Shown: positions 27,701-36,312 of the stretch, piece after piece
Numbering within the stretch: position 1 is the stretch's first letter
How the letters are laid out: every line of letters begins with the position of its first letter
Assembly: GCF_009720485.1 (NCBI RefSeq)
Contig: NZ_CP045245.1
Coordinates: forward strand, 1,612,001-1,676,000
DNA from: Cellulomonas sp. JZ18
Lineage (GTDB): Bacteria > Actinomycetota > Actinomycetes > Actinomycetales > Cellulomonadaceae
Direction of reading: 5' to 3'
DNA length: 64,000 bases
Made by a program: the position numbers and the translations under genes
The notes under the pieces: generated by a model
Told to the model about the DNA's origin: nothing
Database searches by the model: none
The model's input: the letters and a program-made list of their open reading frames with translations, nothing else

Positions 27701-29083
27701 TCAGTTGTGGGCGTGCAGCGGCTTGCCGGCCAGGGCCAGGAAGGCCTCGCCGAGCGCCTCGTTCTGCGTCGGGTGGGCGTGCACGAGGGCGGCGACGTCC
27801 TCGGGGTACGCCTCCCAGTTCACGATCAGCTGGCCCTCGCCGATGAGCTCGCCGACGCGCGCACCGATCATGTGCACGCCGACGACCGGGCCGTCCTTCT
27901 GGCGGACGAGCTTGACGAAGCCCTGCGTGGCGAGGATCTGGCTCTTGCCGTTCCCGCCGAGGTTGTACTCGAGGGTCTCGACGTTCTCGGCGCCGTGCAC
28001 CTCGATCGCCTTGGCCTCGGTGAGGCCGACGGACGCGACCTCCGGCTCGGAGTACGTCACGCGCGGGATGCCGGACTCGACGATGACCGGCGGGTTCAGC
28101 CCCGCGATCTCCTCGGCCACGAAGATGCCCTGCTGGAAGCCGCGGTGCGCGAGCTGCAGGCCCGGGACGATGTCGCCGACCGCGTAGATGTTGGCGACGC
28201 CCGTGTGCAGGCGCTCGTCGGTGATGACGAAGCCGCGGTCCATCGTCAGGCCCTGCTCCTCGTAGCCCAGGCCCGAGGTGCTCGGCCCGCGGCCGACGGC
28301 CACGAGCAGGAGGTCGGCGTCGAACGTCTTGCCGTCCTCCAGCGTGACGTGCACGCCGTTGTCGTCCTGGGTCACGCCGGAGAAGCGGACGCCGAGGTTG
28401 AACTTGATGCCGCGCTTGCGGAACGCGCGCTCGAACGCCTTCGACAGGGCCTCGTCCTCGTTGGGGACGAGGTGGGGGAGCGCCTCGATGATGGTGACGT
28501 CGGCGCCGAAGGACTTCCACACGCTCGCGAACTCGGAGCCGATGACACCACCGCCGAGGATGATCGCGGACTTCGGGACGAAGTCGAGCGTGAGCGCCTG
28601 GTCCGACGTCATCACGCGGCCGCCGATCTCCAGGCCGGGCAGCGAGCGGGCGTAGGAGCCGGTGCCGAGCACGATGTGCTCACCGGTGAGCGTGCGGTCG
28701 CCGACCTGCACGGTGTTCGGGCCGGTGAGCTTGCCCCAGCCCTCGACGACCTCGATCTTGCGCGACTTGATGAGTCCCTGCAGGCCCTTGTAGAGCCGGC
28801 CGATCACGGCGTCCTTGTACTTGTTGACGCCGTTCATGTCGATGCGCTCGAGGTGCGTGTGGACGCCGAACGCCTCACCCTCGCGTGCGACGTCCGCGAC
28901 CTCGGCCGCGTGCAGGAGGGCCTTGGTGGGGATGCACCCCCGGTGGAGGCACGTGCCGCCCACCTTGTCCGCCTCCACCAGGGCGACGGTCTTGCCGAGC
29001 TCCGCGGCGCGCAGCGCGGCTGCGTAGCCGCCGCTGCCTCCGCCCAGGACGACGATGTCGAAAGCGGTGCCGGTGTCGGCCAC
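27701..29083 (-). CDS. lpdA: Dihydrolipoamide dehydrogenase (E3)
   Basis: The FAD-containing E3 subunit reoxidises dihydrolipoamide on SucB with NAD. The 460-residue protein shows the FAD motif IVVLGGGSGGYAAALRA, the redox-active disulfide GGTCLHRGCIP, the NAD motif AIILGGGVIGSEFASV, a second FAD motif YAVGDIVPG and the C-terminal catalytic HPTQNE. The GTG start has a GAGGAG ribosome site. It is the first gene of the lpdA-sucB operon, which is unusual because E3 commonly follows E2. Confidence 0.97.
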   Translation of the reverse strand: MADTGTAFDIVVLGGGSGGYAAALRAAELGKTVALVEADKVGGTCLHRGCIPTKALLHAAEVADVAREGEAFGVHTHLERIDMNGVNKYKDAVIGRLYKGLQGLIKSRKIEVVEGWGKLTGPNTVQVGDRTLTGEHIVLGTGSYARSLPGLEIGGRVMTSDQALTLDFVPKSAIILGGGVIGSEFASVWKSFGADVTIIEALPHLVPNEDEALSKAFERAFRKRGIKFNLGVRFSGVTQDDNGVHVTLEDGKTFDADLLLVAVGRGPSTSGLGYEEQGLTMDRGFVITDERLHTGVANIYAVGDIVPGLQLAHRGFQQGIFVAEEIAGLNPPVIVESGIPRVTYSEPEVASVGLTEAKAIEVHGAENVETLEYNLGGNGKSQILATQGFVKLVRQKDGPVVGVHMIGARVGELIGEGQLIVNWEAYPEDVAALVHAHPTQNEALGEAFLALAGKPLHAHN

Positions 29084-29270
29084 GTGCTACTCCTCGCAGG
29101 CTGTGGGATCGGGCTGCCGCCCCATCTTGGCATCCTCCCTGCGTGCGGACGAACCCGCCGCCGACGCGCGTCGTGTGAGTCGGGCGACAGTCGTCCCATG
29201 ACTCGGCCGGGGTCGGAACGGGTGAAGGGCGTCCAGGTGACGTCCAGCCGCGCTGGGTAGGGTGCCGCGC

Positions 29271-29630
29271 ATGGGCCTGTTCTCCCGTCGTCGCCGCAGC
29301 GCGCCCGCGCCCGCCCCGGACGCGGTCCCGGAGAAGCAGGCGCGCGCCGCGACGCTCGCGTACCTGGCCGACTTCGTCGCCACGCGCGTCGGCGTCGAGG
29401 CGTACGTCGAGCCGCGCACGAACGTCACGCAGACGACGATCATGCTCGTCGCGACCGACGGGGAGTGGACCCGGCGCAAGGTGCCGGACGAGCGCACGGC
29501 CGGTGCCCTCGCCCGCGAGCTCGGCATCCCGGTGTACGACGTGCAGCGCACCGGCTACCCGCAGCGCGTGCGCGACTGGAACGCGCGGCAGCGCATCGAG
29601 CGGCAGCGCCGGGCGGCCGAGCGCGGCTGA
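29271..29630 (+). CDS. Conserved hypothetical protein, 119 aa
   Basis: The small basic protein starts MGLFSRRRRSAPAPAP and continues with a compact domain: LAYLADFVATRVGVEAYVEP, TIMLVATDGEWTRRKVPD, LGIPVYDVQRTGYPQRVRDW. I recall similar short actinobacterial proteins near lpd/pepA, with no known function. ATG 29271 was chosen because TAGGGT (29258-29263) lies 7 nt upstream and no ribosome site exists, indicating a leaderless mRNA; a GTG 9 nt upstream would overlap that promoter element. Confidence 0.75.
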   Translation: MGLFSRRRRSAPAPAPDAVPEKQARAATLAYLADFVATRVGVEAYVEPRTNVTQTTIMLVATDGEWTRRKVPDERTAGALARELGIPVYDVQRTGYPQRVRDWNARQRIERQRRAAERG

Positions 29631-29645
29631 CCGCTCGCGCACCGC

Positions 29646-29673
29646 CCCGGTGCCGGGCGTGCCCGGCACCGGG
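29646..29673. terminator. Bidirectional terminator between convergent genes
   Basis: A 13-bp perfect stem (29646-29658 with 29661-29673; tip probably opens to form a loop) between the 119-aa gene and pepA, which converge here. Confidence 0.65.
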
Positions 29674-29680
29674 CCTCTCG

Positions 29681-31159
29681 TCAGGCGCGCTGCTCGAGCA
29701 GGCGCAGGAGGGTGCGCACGCCGACGCCGGTCCCGCCGACCGGCGTGTAGCCGTACGCGCTGCGCTCGTTGAACGCCGGGCCCGCGATGTCGAGGTGCGC
29801 CCACGGCGTGGAGCCGACGAACTCCTGCAGGAAGACGCCGGCGGTGAGCATCCCGCCGAAGCGGTCGCCGATGTTCGCGAGGTCGGCGACCTTCGACTTC
29901 AGCCCGGCGCGCAGGTCGGCCGGCAGCGGCATGGGCCAGAACTGCTCGCCCGCGTCCTGCGCGGCGGCGACGACCTCCGCCCGCACGTCGTCGGTGCCCA
30001 TGACGGCGGAGACCCGGTTGCCGAGCGCGACCATCTGGGCACCGGTGAGCGTGGCGATGTCGATGACGGCGTCCGGCGACTCCTCGACGGCGGCGACGAG
30101 CCCGTCCGCCATGACGAGGCGGCCCTCGGCGTCGGTGTTGAGCACCTCGACCGTCTTCCCGCCGCGGATGGTCAGGACGTCGGAGGGGCGCTGGGCCGTG
30201 CCGGAGGGCATGTTCTCCGCGAGGCAGAGCCACCCCGTGACGGCGACGGGCAAACCGAGTCGGGCGGCGGCGAGCACGGTGTGCAGGACCGCGGCGGCGC
30301 CGGCCATGTCCGACTTCATCGCCTCCATGCCCGCGGCCGGCTTGATGGAGATGCCGCCGGAGTCGAACGTGATGCCCTTGCCGACCAGCGCGACCGTCCC
30401 GCGCGCACGCGACGGGGCCCAGGCGACCCGCACGAGCCGGGGCCCGCGCGCCGAGCCCTGGCCGACGCCGACGAGCCCGCCGTAGCCGCCCGCCGCGAGC
30501 GCCTTGTCGTCGAGGACCGAGACCTTCAGCCCCCGGATGCCGGCCTCCTTGACCGCGGCCTTCGCCAGGTCGGCGAACGCCGCCGGGTAGAGGTCGTTGG
30601 GCGCGGTGTTCACCAGGTCGCGCGTGCCGTGCACGGCGGCGGCGACGACCTCGGCGCGCGCGACGGCCTGCGTCGCGGCCCGGTCCTTGGCGCGGGGCGT
30701 GACCACCTGCACGCGCGCGGCGGGCGCGGCGGTCTCGGGGCCGTCGCCGGTGCGGTAGCGCGTGTACGCGTAGGCACCGAGCAGCGCGCCCTCGGCGACG
30801 GCGGCCACGTCCTCCACACGCTCGGCGGGCAGCGCGAGCGCGACGGAGCCCGTCCCGGCGAGCTCGCGGGTCGCGGCGCCGGCGGCGCGGCGCAGCGTCT
30901 CCGGCCCCAGCCCGTCGACCGGGCCGACGCCGGTGAGGACGAGCACCGCCGCCGCGAGGCCCGTCGCGGGCAGGCGGCGCACCTCGTCCGGCGTGCCGGT
31001 CAGCCCCAGCGTGCGCGCGTCGCGCAGCAGGGCCGCCCGCAGGTCGGCCGGCAGCGCGTCGCCGTCGAGCAGCTGCACGGCGCCGTCGCGCGTGCCCGTC
31101 GCGACCACGAGGGCGTCGACGGCGAGGCGGGCGGGGTCCTGGCTGGTCAGCGAGATCAC
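29681..31159 (-). CDS. pepA: Leucyl aminopeptidase (M17)
   Basis: A cytosolic dizinc (or Mn) exopeptidase releasing N-terminal residues from peptides, active as a hexamer. The 492-residue protein has the M17 catalytic domain with the metal/Lys motif VGKGITFDSGGISIKP, the AAVLHTVLAAARLGLP helix, the signature NTDAEGRLVMAD and the active-site DIATLTGAQ. The N-terminal third is a macro-like domain. The GTG start lies 8 nt after TACGAT (31168-31173), so it is likely leaderless. Confidence 0.96.
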   Translation of the reverse strand: MISLTSQDPARLAVDALVVATGTRDGAVQLLDGDALPADLRAALLRDARTLGLTGTPDEVRRLPATGLAAAVLVLTGVGPVDGLGPETLRRAAGAATRELAGTGSVALALPAERVEDVAAVAEGALLGAYAYTRYRTGDGPETAAPAARVQVVTPRAKDRAATQAVARAEVVAAAVHGTRDLVNTAPNDLYPAAFADLAKAAVKEAGIRGLKVSVLDDKALAAGGYGGLVGVGQGSARGPRLVRVAWAPSRARGTVALVGKGITFDSGGISIKPAAGMEAMKSDMAGAAAVLHTVLAAARLGLPVAVTGWLCLAENMPSGTAQRPSDVLTIRGGKTVEVLNTDAEGRLVMADGLVAAVEESPDAVIDIATLTGAQMVALGNRVSAVMGTDDVRAEVVAAAQDAGEQFWPMPLPADLRAGLKSKVADLANIGDRFGGMLTAGVFLQEFVGSTPWAHLDIAGPAFNERSAYGYTPVGGTGVGVRTLLRLLEQRA

Positions 31160-31240
31160 GCCCCGATCGTAGACGCCGGTGCGGCGCGTGCGGGTCGTGC
31201 CTGCGCGGGCGCCTGCCGGCCGCGGGTACGGTGGGGCACC

Positions 31241-31600
31241 GTGCTCGCCCCCGTCTCCTGGCTCGTCGCCGCCACGTGCGTCGCGCTCGCCGCGTGGGCG
31301 GCCTGGTTCGTCGTCCGGGACCGGGCCGTCGTCCTGCGCCAGCTGTGGGGCGGTGCGGTGGTCGAGGGGCTGCTCGTGGTGCAGGCCCTCGTCGCGGGCG
31401 TGCTGCTCGTGACGGGCCGCGGCGACGTCGACGGCGTGCTCTTCTGGGGCTACGTCGCCACGCAGCTCATCGTGCTGCCGATCGCGGCGGCGTGGGCGTT
31501 CGCGGAGCGCACGCGGTGGAGCTCGGTCGTCCTGCTCGTGGCCTCGCTGACCGTGGCGTTCCTGCAGTACCGGCTCGTGCAGATCTGGGGTGCGTCGTGA
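31241..31600 (+). CDS. Small membrane protein, four helices
   Basis: The 119-residue protein is almost entirely hydrophobic, with four predicted membrane segments (about residues 5-24, 38-58, 66-88 and 92-110). I recognise no enzyme motif, and family membership is unknown. The GTG start lies 8 nt after TACGGT (31227-31232), so transcription probably begins at the start codon. Its stop overlaps the next start (GTGA), so the two membrane proteins are made together and may form a complex. Confidence 0.72.
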   Translation: MLAPVSWLVAATCVALAAWAAWFVVRDRAVVLRQLWGGAVVEGLLVVQALVAGVLLVTGRGDVDGVLFWGYVATQLIVLPIAAAWAFAERTRWSSVVLLVASLTVAFLQYRLVQIWGAS

Positions 31601-32028
31601 GCGCCCGGACGGGTGCCGGCCCGGGCCGTCTGCTCGTGGCCGTCTACGGCGTGCTCGCGCTCGCCGCGACCGCGCGCGGCCTCTACCAGGTGACGACGAA
31701 GCTCGCCGAGGCGCCGCTCGCGTACGTGCTCTCGCTCGTCGCGGGCGTCGTGTACGTCGTGGCCACCGTGGCGCTCGCGACCGACCGGCGCCGGCTCGCC
31801 TGGGCGACCGTGCTCGTCGAGGCCGCCGGCGTGCTCGTCGTCGGGACGCTCTCGCTCGTCGACGTCGGAGACTTCCCGGACGAGACGGTGTGGTCCGGCT
31901 TCGGTCGGGGCTACGGGTACGTGCCGCTCGTGCTGCCGCTCCTCGGGCTGGTGTGGCTGTGGCGGACCGGACGGGCGCCCGCGGCCCGCGAGGCGGACGC
32001 GCCGGACGGCGGGCGCGGCCTCGACTAG
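31597..32028 (+). CDS. Small membrane protein, four helices, coupled to its neighbour
   Basis: The 143-residue protein has about four membrane helices (LLVAVYGVLALAATA, AYVLSLVAGVVYVVATVALA, WATVLVEAAGVLVVGTLSLV, YVPLVLPLLGLVWLW) and an acidic loop DVGDFPDETVWSGFG, ending in a short cytosolic tail. Function is unknown. It starts at a GTG overlapping the upstream stop by 4 bp. Its own TAG stop forms the first half of the -10 element used by pyrD. Confidence 0.72.
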   Translation: MSARTGAGPGRLLVAVYGVLALAATARGLYQVTTKLAEAPLAYVLSLVAGVVYVVATVALATDRRRLAWATVLVEAAGVLVVGTLSLVDVGDFPDETVWSGFGRGYGYVPLVLPLLGLVWLWRTGRAPAAREADAPDGGRGLD

Positions 32029-32031
32029 GTT
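32026..32031 (+). promoter_or_regulatory. -10 element of pyrD, embedded in the upstream stop codon
   Basis: TAGGTT begins with the TAG stop of the preceding gene and ends 6 nt before the pyrD GTG, giving a leaderless transcript for pyrD. Confidence 0.6.
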
Positions 32032-32037
32032 GGTCGC

Positions 32038-33090
32038 GTGTACCGCCTGCTCTTCGACCTCGTCCTGCGCCGTCTGGACCCCGAGCAGGCGCACCGTCTC
32101 GCCTTCGGGCTGATCCGTGCCGTCGCGGCCGTGCCCGGGCTGTCCCACGTCGTCCGCGCGGTGCTCGCGCCGCCGCCCGGCGGCGAGATCGAGCTGTGGG
32201 GGCGGCGCTTCCCCTCCCGGTTCGGGCTCGCGGCGGGCTTCGACAAGGACGGGCACGGCGTGCGGGGCATGACCATGCTCGGCTTCGGCTTCGTCGAGGT
32301 CGGCACGGTGACCGCCGAGCCGCAGCCGGGCAACGAGCGGCCGCGGCTGTGGCGCGTGCTGGAGCGCCGCGCGCTGCGCAACCGGATGGGCTTCAACAAC
32401 GACGGCTCGGCCGCCGTCGCCGCGCGGCTGCGCCGGCTGCGCGCGACGCCGGGCGGGCGCCGGCTCGTCGTCGGCGTCAACATCGGCAAGACCAAGGTGA
32501 CGCCCCCCGAGCTCGCGGCGGCCGACTACGCCACGAGCGCGGGCCGGCTCGCGCCCTACGCGGACTACCTCGTGGTCAACGTGTCCTCGCCCAACACGCC
32601 GGGCCTGCGCGACCTGCAGGCCGTGGAGGCGCTGCGTCCCGTGCTCGAGGCGACGCGCGTCGCGGCGGACGAGGCGACGACCCGGGCGGGCCGTGCCCCG
32701 GTGCCCGTGCTCGTGAAGATCGCCCCGGACCTGTCCGACGAGGACGTCGACGCGGTCGCCGACCTCGTCGCCGAGCTGGGGCTCGACGGCGTCGTCGCCG
32801 TCAACACCACGGTCGGGCACGACCTCGGTCCGGGTGGCCTGTCCGGTCCGCCGGTGCTGGCCCGGGGCCTCGACGTCGTCGCGCGGCTGCGCACCCGCCT
32901 GGGCGAGGAGGCCGTCGTGGTGGGGGTCGGTGGCATCAGCGGCCCGGCGGACGCGCGGGAGTACGTCGCGGTGGGCGCGACGCTCGTCCAGGGCTACACG
33001 GGTCTGGTCTACGAGGGGCCGGGCTACGCGGCGCGCATCGCCCGCGCACTCGCCCCGGCCGCCGTGCACCCGCCGGCGGTGCGCCGATGA
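32038..33090 (+). CDS. pyrD: Dihydroorotate dehydrogenase (quinone), class 2
   Basis: PyrD oxidises dihydroorotate to orotate in pyrimidine synthesis and passes electrons to the quinone pool at the membrane. The 350-residue protein has the class 2 N-terminal helical extension (MYRLLFDLVLRRLDPEQAHRLAF), AAGFDKDGHGVRGM, NRMGFNNDG, the catalytic Ser segment VVNVSSPNTPGLRDLQ and the FMN phosphate motifs VVGVGGISGPADA and VQGYTGLVYEGPG. The GTG start is leaderless (see the -10 element). The stop overlaps the next ATG. Confidence 0.96.
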   Translation: MYRLLFDLVLRRLDPEQAHRLAFGLIRAVAAVPGLSHVVRAVLAPPPGGEIELWGRRFPSRFGLAAGFDKDGHGVRGMTMLGFGFVEVGTVTAEPQPGNERPRLWRVLERRALRNRMGFNNDGSAAVAARLRRLRATPGGRRLVVGVNIGKTKVTPPELAAADYATSAGRLAPYADYLVVNVSSPNTPGLRDLQAVEALRPVLEATRVAADEATTRAGRAPVPVLVKIAPDLSDEDVDAVADLVAELGLDGVVAVNTTVGHDLGPGGLSGPPVLARGLDVVARLRTRLGEEAVVVGVGGISGPADAREYVAVGATLVQGYTGLVYEGPGYAARIARALAPAAVHPPAVRR

Positions 33091-33299
33091 CGCTGCGTCC
33101 CCGCTGGCGCTGGCGCCTGCGCACCGAGGCCGGGGCCGAGGTGGACCGTCCCACCAGCCCGGTGTTCCTGGCGCGGTTCGAGGCCGAGCAGTGGCTCGGC
33201 GAGCACTGGCGCGGGCTGGCGGCACAGGGCGTGCGCAGCGTCGTCCTCGAGCACGACGGCGACGAGGCGGGCGCGCCGCTGCGGCTGCCGCCCGTCTGA
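33087..33299 (+). CDS. Small conserved hypothetical protein, 70 aa
   Basis: The 70-residue, Trp- and Arg-rich protein (TLRPRWRWRLRTEAGAEVD, then a helix FLARFEAEQWLGEHWRGLA and a strand VRSVVLEHDG) overlaps the pyrD stop by 4 bp (ATGA), so it is translated by coupling. Membership of the pyrD transcript is clear; the function is unknown. No membrane segment is visible. Confidence 0.7.
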   Translation: MTLRPRWRWRLRTEAGAEVDRPTSPVFLARFEAEQWLGEHWRGLAAQGVRSVVLEHDGDEAGAPLRLPPV

Positions 33300-33327
33300 C
33301 CCGCCGCAGAGCGGGACCGCTCGCAGC

Positions 33328-34778
33328 TCAGACGAGCGCGGCGGCCGGGCGCGCCGCACCCCAGGACCCCGACGGGTCGAGGACCGCCCACGCGGCGGCG
33401 AGGCCGTCCACCGCCCGGCGCAGCTCGGCCGGCGGACGGGAGAACGGCACCCGCAGGCGGTCCTCGAACGTGCCGTCCACGCCGAACGCCGTCCCCGGCA
33501 CGATGCGGACGCCGTGCGCGTGCGCGAGCGCGCTCAGCGCGGAGGACACGGGGGCGCCGAGGTCGACCCAGGCGGACAGGCCCCCGGCCGGCACGGGCAC
33601 GCGCCAGGACGGCAGCCGCTCGCGGAGGGCGCCGAGCAGGACCTCGCGCTGCGCGCGCACGGCGTCGACCCGCGCGGCGAGCACCTCCTCGGCACGGCTC
33701 AGGAGCGCGGCCGTGACGAGCTGGTCGAGCACGGACGACCCGATGTCGACGTGCGCGCGCCGCTGCGCGAGCCGGCCGACGAGGTCCGGGTGCGCGCGCA
33801 CCCAGCCGACGCGCAGGCCGCCCCAGAAGGACTTGGAGGCCGAGCCGACGCACACGACCAGGTCGTCGGCGGGACCGCCCGCGAACGGCGGGGCGGCGGC
33901 CCGTCGAGGGTCAGGTCCGTCAGCGTCTCGTCGCCCACGACGACGGTCCGTGTGCGGCGTGCGAGGTCGCGGACGCGGGCGCGCGCCTCGAGGTCCAGGC
34001 TCGTGCCGGTGGGGTTGTGGTGGTCCGGCACGAGGTAGACGAGCCGGGGCGAGGTCTGCCGCACGGTCGACGCGAGCAGGTCGACGTCGAGGCCGTGGGC
34101 CCCGACCGGCACCGGGACCGGGCGCGCGCCCGCACCGCGCGCCGCGTCGATGGCGTGGGGGTAGGTCGGGTGCTCGACGACGACGCGGTCGCCGGGCCCG
34201 GCGAGGGTCGTCATGAGCAGGTGGATCGCCTGCTGGGCGCCCGTCGTGACGAGCACCTGGTCCGGCCGCGTCGGCACGCCGCGCGCCGTGTAGCGGTCCG
34301 CGACCGCCTGCCGCAGCGCGGGCAGGCCGAGCGGCAGGTACCCGGTGTGGTCCAGGTGCCGGGGGAGCTGGTCGAGCGCGGCGGCGCAGGCCTCCGCGAG
34401 CTGCGGGGGAGCCGTCGGGGCGGCCGCCGAGAGGTCGACGAGCCCGTCGTCCACGGTGCCGAGGGTCGCGGGTGCGCGGTCGCCCGCGCCGGGCGGCAGC
34501 GTGGTGACGGTCCCCGAGCCGCGGCGGCTGACGAGGAAGCCCTCGTCCCGCAGCAGGTCGTACGCCGCGGTCACGGTGGTGCGGGAGACGCCGAGCGTGT
34601 CCGCGACCTCGCGCTCGCCCGGCAGGCGCGTGCCGAGCGGGAGGGCACCGGTCCGCACGAGCGCGCGCACCCCGTCCGCGAGGGCCTGGTAGGCCGGACC
34701 CCTGCCCTCCCACGCCCCGAGCAGGACGCGCAGGCGTGCGCCGCTGACGCGGCGGTCGACGGGAGACGGGGCGGCCAC
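33328..34778 (-). CDS. MocR/GntR-family PLP-binding regulator; 1-nt loss breaks frame
   Basis: A winged-helix DNA-binding domain (GPAYQALADGVRAL, LPGEREVADTLGVSRTTVTA) is fused to a fold-type I aminotransferase domain (TTGAQQAIHLLMTTL, VEHPTYPHAIDAA, PDHHNPTGTSLD) with PLP Lys in GSASKSFWGGLRVGW. The first part lies in one frame and the last part, from about 33893 down, in another. Adding one base to the run 33890-33893 gives DGPPPPPFAGG and a 483-residue protein, so a sequence error is more likely than a pseudogene. The GTG start at 34778 faces a YczE-like membrane gene. MocR proteins sense PLP-linked amino compounds; the effector is unknown. Confidence 0.82.
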
Positions 34779-34781
34779 ACG

Positions 34782-34801
34782 GCCACTATCCTCGAAGTGG
34801 C
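34782..34801. promoter_or_regulatory. Inverted repeat in MocR/YczE divergent region
   Basis: GCCAC-N10-GTGGC (34782-34786 and 34797-34801) lies between the divergent MocR and membrane genes, only a few nt from the MocR start. It is a plausible autoregulatory operator. Confidence 0.45.
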
Positions 34802-34839
34802 TATGGAGGACAAGGCCTCTCGGCCGCCAAGGTCTCACC

Positions 34840-34983
34840 ATGGCCCTGTTCCTCGTCGTCCTCGCCGCCGCCGGGGTCGTCGCCCTCGTCGTCGCGCTCG
34901 TGCGCGTCGTGCGGGCCGACGGCCTCGGGCACCGTCCACCGCCGCCCTCGCGGCCCCTACCCCCGGGAGGCACCGCGTGGTGA
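34840..34983 (+). CDS. Single-helix membrane microprotein, 47 aa
   Basis: A 47-residue ORF begins ATG GCC CTG and encodes one membrane helix (about residues 2-21, MALFLVVLAAAGVVALVVAL), a short basic patch RVVRADGLGHR and a Pro-rich tail ending PGGTAW. Its TGA overlaps the GTG of the YczE-like gene by 4 bp, the strongest evidence that it is real and translated with it. No ribosome site is obvious. It may be a small accessory subunit of the downstream membrane protein; that is inference. Confidence 0.55.
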   Translation: MALFLVVLAAAGVVALVVALVRVVRADGLGHRPPPPSRPLPPGGTAW

Positions 34984-35642
34984 CCACCGACCCCGCCCGT
35001 CACCCGCACGCCGTCCGCAGGGGCGTGCAGCTGCTCGGCGGGCTGGTCCTGTACGCGGCGTCCATCGTCATGCTGGTGCGCGCCGAGCTCGGGTCGATGC
35101 CCTGGGACGTGCTCTCCCAGGGGGTCGTCCGCGTCACCGGCTGGTCGTTCGGGACGGTGACCGTCGCGCTGTCGTTCCTGGTGTTCGCCTGCTGGGTGCC
35201 GCTGCGGCAGCGTCCCGGCATCGGGACCGTCGCGAACGTGGTGGTCATCGGGGCGCTCCTCGACCCGTTCCTCGCGCTCGCCGCCCACCTGCCGGACCCG
35301 TTGCCCCTGCCGCTCGCCGTGGGGCTCGTCGTCCTCGGGGTCGTCACGAACGCGCTCGCCACCTCGCTCTACGTGGGGGCGCGGCTGGGGCCGGGGCCGC
35401 GGGACGGCCTGATGACCGGCATCGTCGCCCGCACCGGGTGGCCCCTGCGGCTCGTGCGCGGGTCGATCGAGGTCGTCGTCGTGGCCGTCGGGTGGGCCCT
35501 CGGTGGCGTCCTCGGGTTCGGGACGCTCGCCTACGCGCTCGCGATCGGGCCCCTCGTGCAGGTGCTGCTGCCGCGGCTCACCGTGCCGGTGCCACGGCCG
35601 AGCGGCACGCCCGACGTCCCCGCCGAGCCCGTCGCCCGCTGA
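34980..35642 (+). CDS. YczE/YitT-like integral membrane protein
   Basis: The 220-residue protein has about five or six membrane helices (GVQLLGGLVLYAASIVMLV, FGTVTVALSFLVFACWVPL, IGTVANVVVIGALLDPFLAL, LPLAVGLVVLGVVTNALA, VVVVAVGWALGGVLGFGTLA) and the family segments RAELGSMPWDVLSQG, YVGARLGPGPRDGLM and RLVRGSIEVVV. YczE proteins are often encoded beside MocR regulators, as here. Transport of an amine-like or PLP-related compound is a reasonable guess only. The GTG start overlaps the microprotein stop (GTGA). Confidence 0.82.
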   Translation: MTTDPARHPHAVRRGVQLLGGLVLYAASIVMLVRAELGSMPWDVLSQGVVRVTGWSFGTVTVALSFLVFACWVPLRQRPGIGTVANVVVIGALLDPFLALAAHLPDPLPLPLAVGLVVLGVVTNALATSLYVGARLGPGPRDGLMTGIVARTGWPLRLVRGSIEVVVVAVGWALGGVLGFGTLAYALAIGPLVQVLLPRLTVPVPRPSGTPDVPAEPVAR

Positions 35643-35648
35643 CACGCC

Positions 35649-35675
35649 GCGGGCACGGGCCCCGCCGGTGCCCGC
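35649..35675 (+). terminator. Probable terminator of the YczE-like gene
   Basis: An 8-bp stem (GCGGGCAC at 35649-35656 with GTGCCCGC at 35668-35675) and an 11-nt loop directly follow the stop codon. Confidence 0.45.
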
Positions 35676-35682
35676 CGTGCGG

Positions 35683-35724
35683 TCAGGAGGGGTGGCTCAG
35701 GAGGGGGCGCTCAGGAGGGGTACT
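35683..35724 (-). repeat. Three 14-bp tandem repeats giving stops in all three frames
   Basis: TCAGGAGGGG-type units start at 35683, 35697 and 35711. On the minus strand each contains TCCTGA, the first being the DUF3043 stop. Because 14 is not a multiple of 3, the three TGA codons fall in three different frames. Confidence 0.75.
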
Positions 35725-36312
35725 GCCCGTGCTTGACCTGCGGCTTCGGCAGACGCGACGGGCGGACCTGGAAGGCGCGCAGGACGGCGTACATGGCCAT
35801 GCCGCGCGGGACCTCCGCGCTGTCGAACCGCCGGTTCAGCCGGCGCTTGAGCCCCCGCCACAGCAGCCACGCGTCCACGATCATCGCCAGGATGAACACG
35901 TAGAGGACGAGCATCGAGACCAGCGCGACGTCCGGGGCGGTCGCGGCCGTGACCATCTGCAGCACGAGGAACACGGCGGCCGTCGGCAGGAAGAACTCGC
36001 CGAGGTTCCAGCGCGCGTCCACGTGGTCACGCACGTAGCGGCGCACCGGGCCCCGGTCACGCAGCGGCATGTGGCGCTCGTCGCCCGTGCGCATCGCCTG
36101 GTACTCGAGCTCCCGCTGCTCGCGGACCTTCAGCTTGGCCGAGCGGGCGGCGGCGCGACGGTCCTCGGGGACCAGCGGACGGCGGTTGCGCGCCTCCGCC
36201 TCCTTGCGGGTGGGCGTCGGACGGCCCTTGCCGGCGCGGACCTCGTCGGTCGGCGGCTTCTCCGGCGTCGTCGCCGGGGCGGTCAGCGGGGGTCCTGCTT
36301 GCGTCCGAACAC
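35711..36312 (-). CDS. DUF3043 membrane protein; 1-nt loss near start
   Basis: The corrected protein is about 200 residues: a start MFGRKQDPP, a basic N-terminal region (KGRPTPTRKEAEARNRRPLVP, DRRAAARSAKLKVREQREL), two membrane helices (FFLPTAAVFLVLQMVTA and VSMLVLYVFILAMIVDAWLL) and a basic tail (KRRLNRRFDSAEVPRGMAMY). This matches actinobacterial DUF3043; function unknown. The true N-terminus starts at GTG 36312, 6 nt after TACCCT (36319-36324), but the frame is lost unless one G is added to the G run 36288-36292. I read this as a sequence error. The stop codon lies in a 14-bp tandem repeat. Confidence 0.8.

Noticed and set aside
25841..29260. 1139-aa plus-strand frame opposite sucB and lpdA
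   Set aside because: Spans two well-conserved minus-strand genes and their intergenic gap, has no family features.
29199..29260. 20-codon ORF in the lpdA/29271 intergenic region
   Set aside because: It ends in the TAG that forms the -10 hexamer of the next gene, has no ribosome site and no conserved features.
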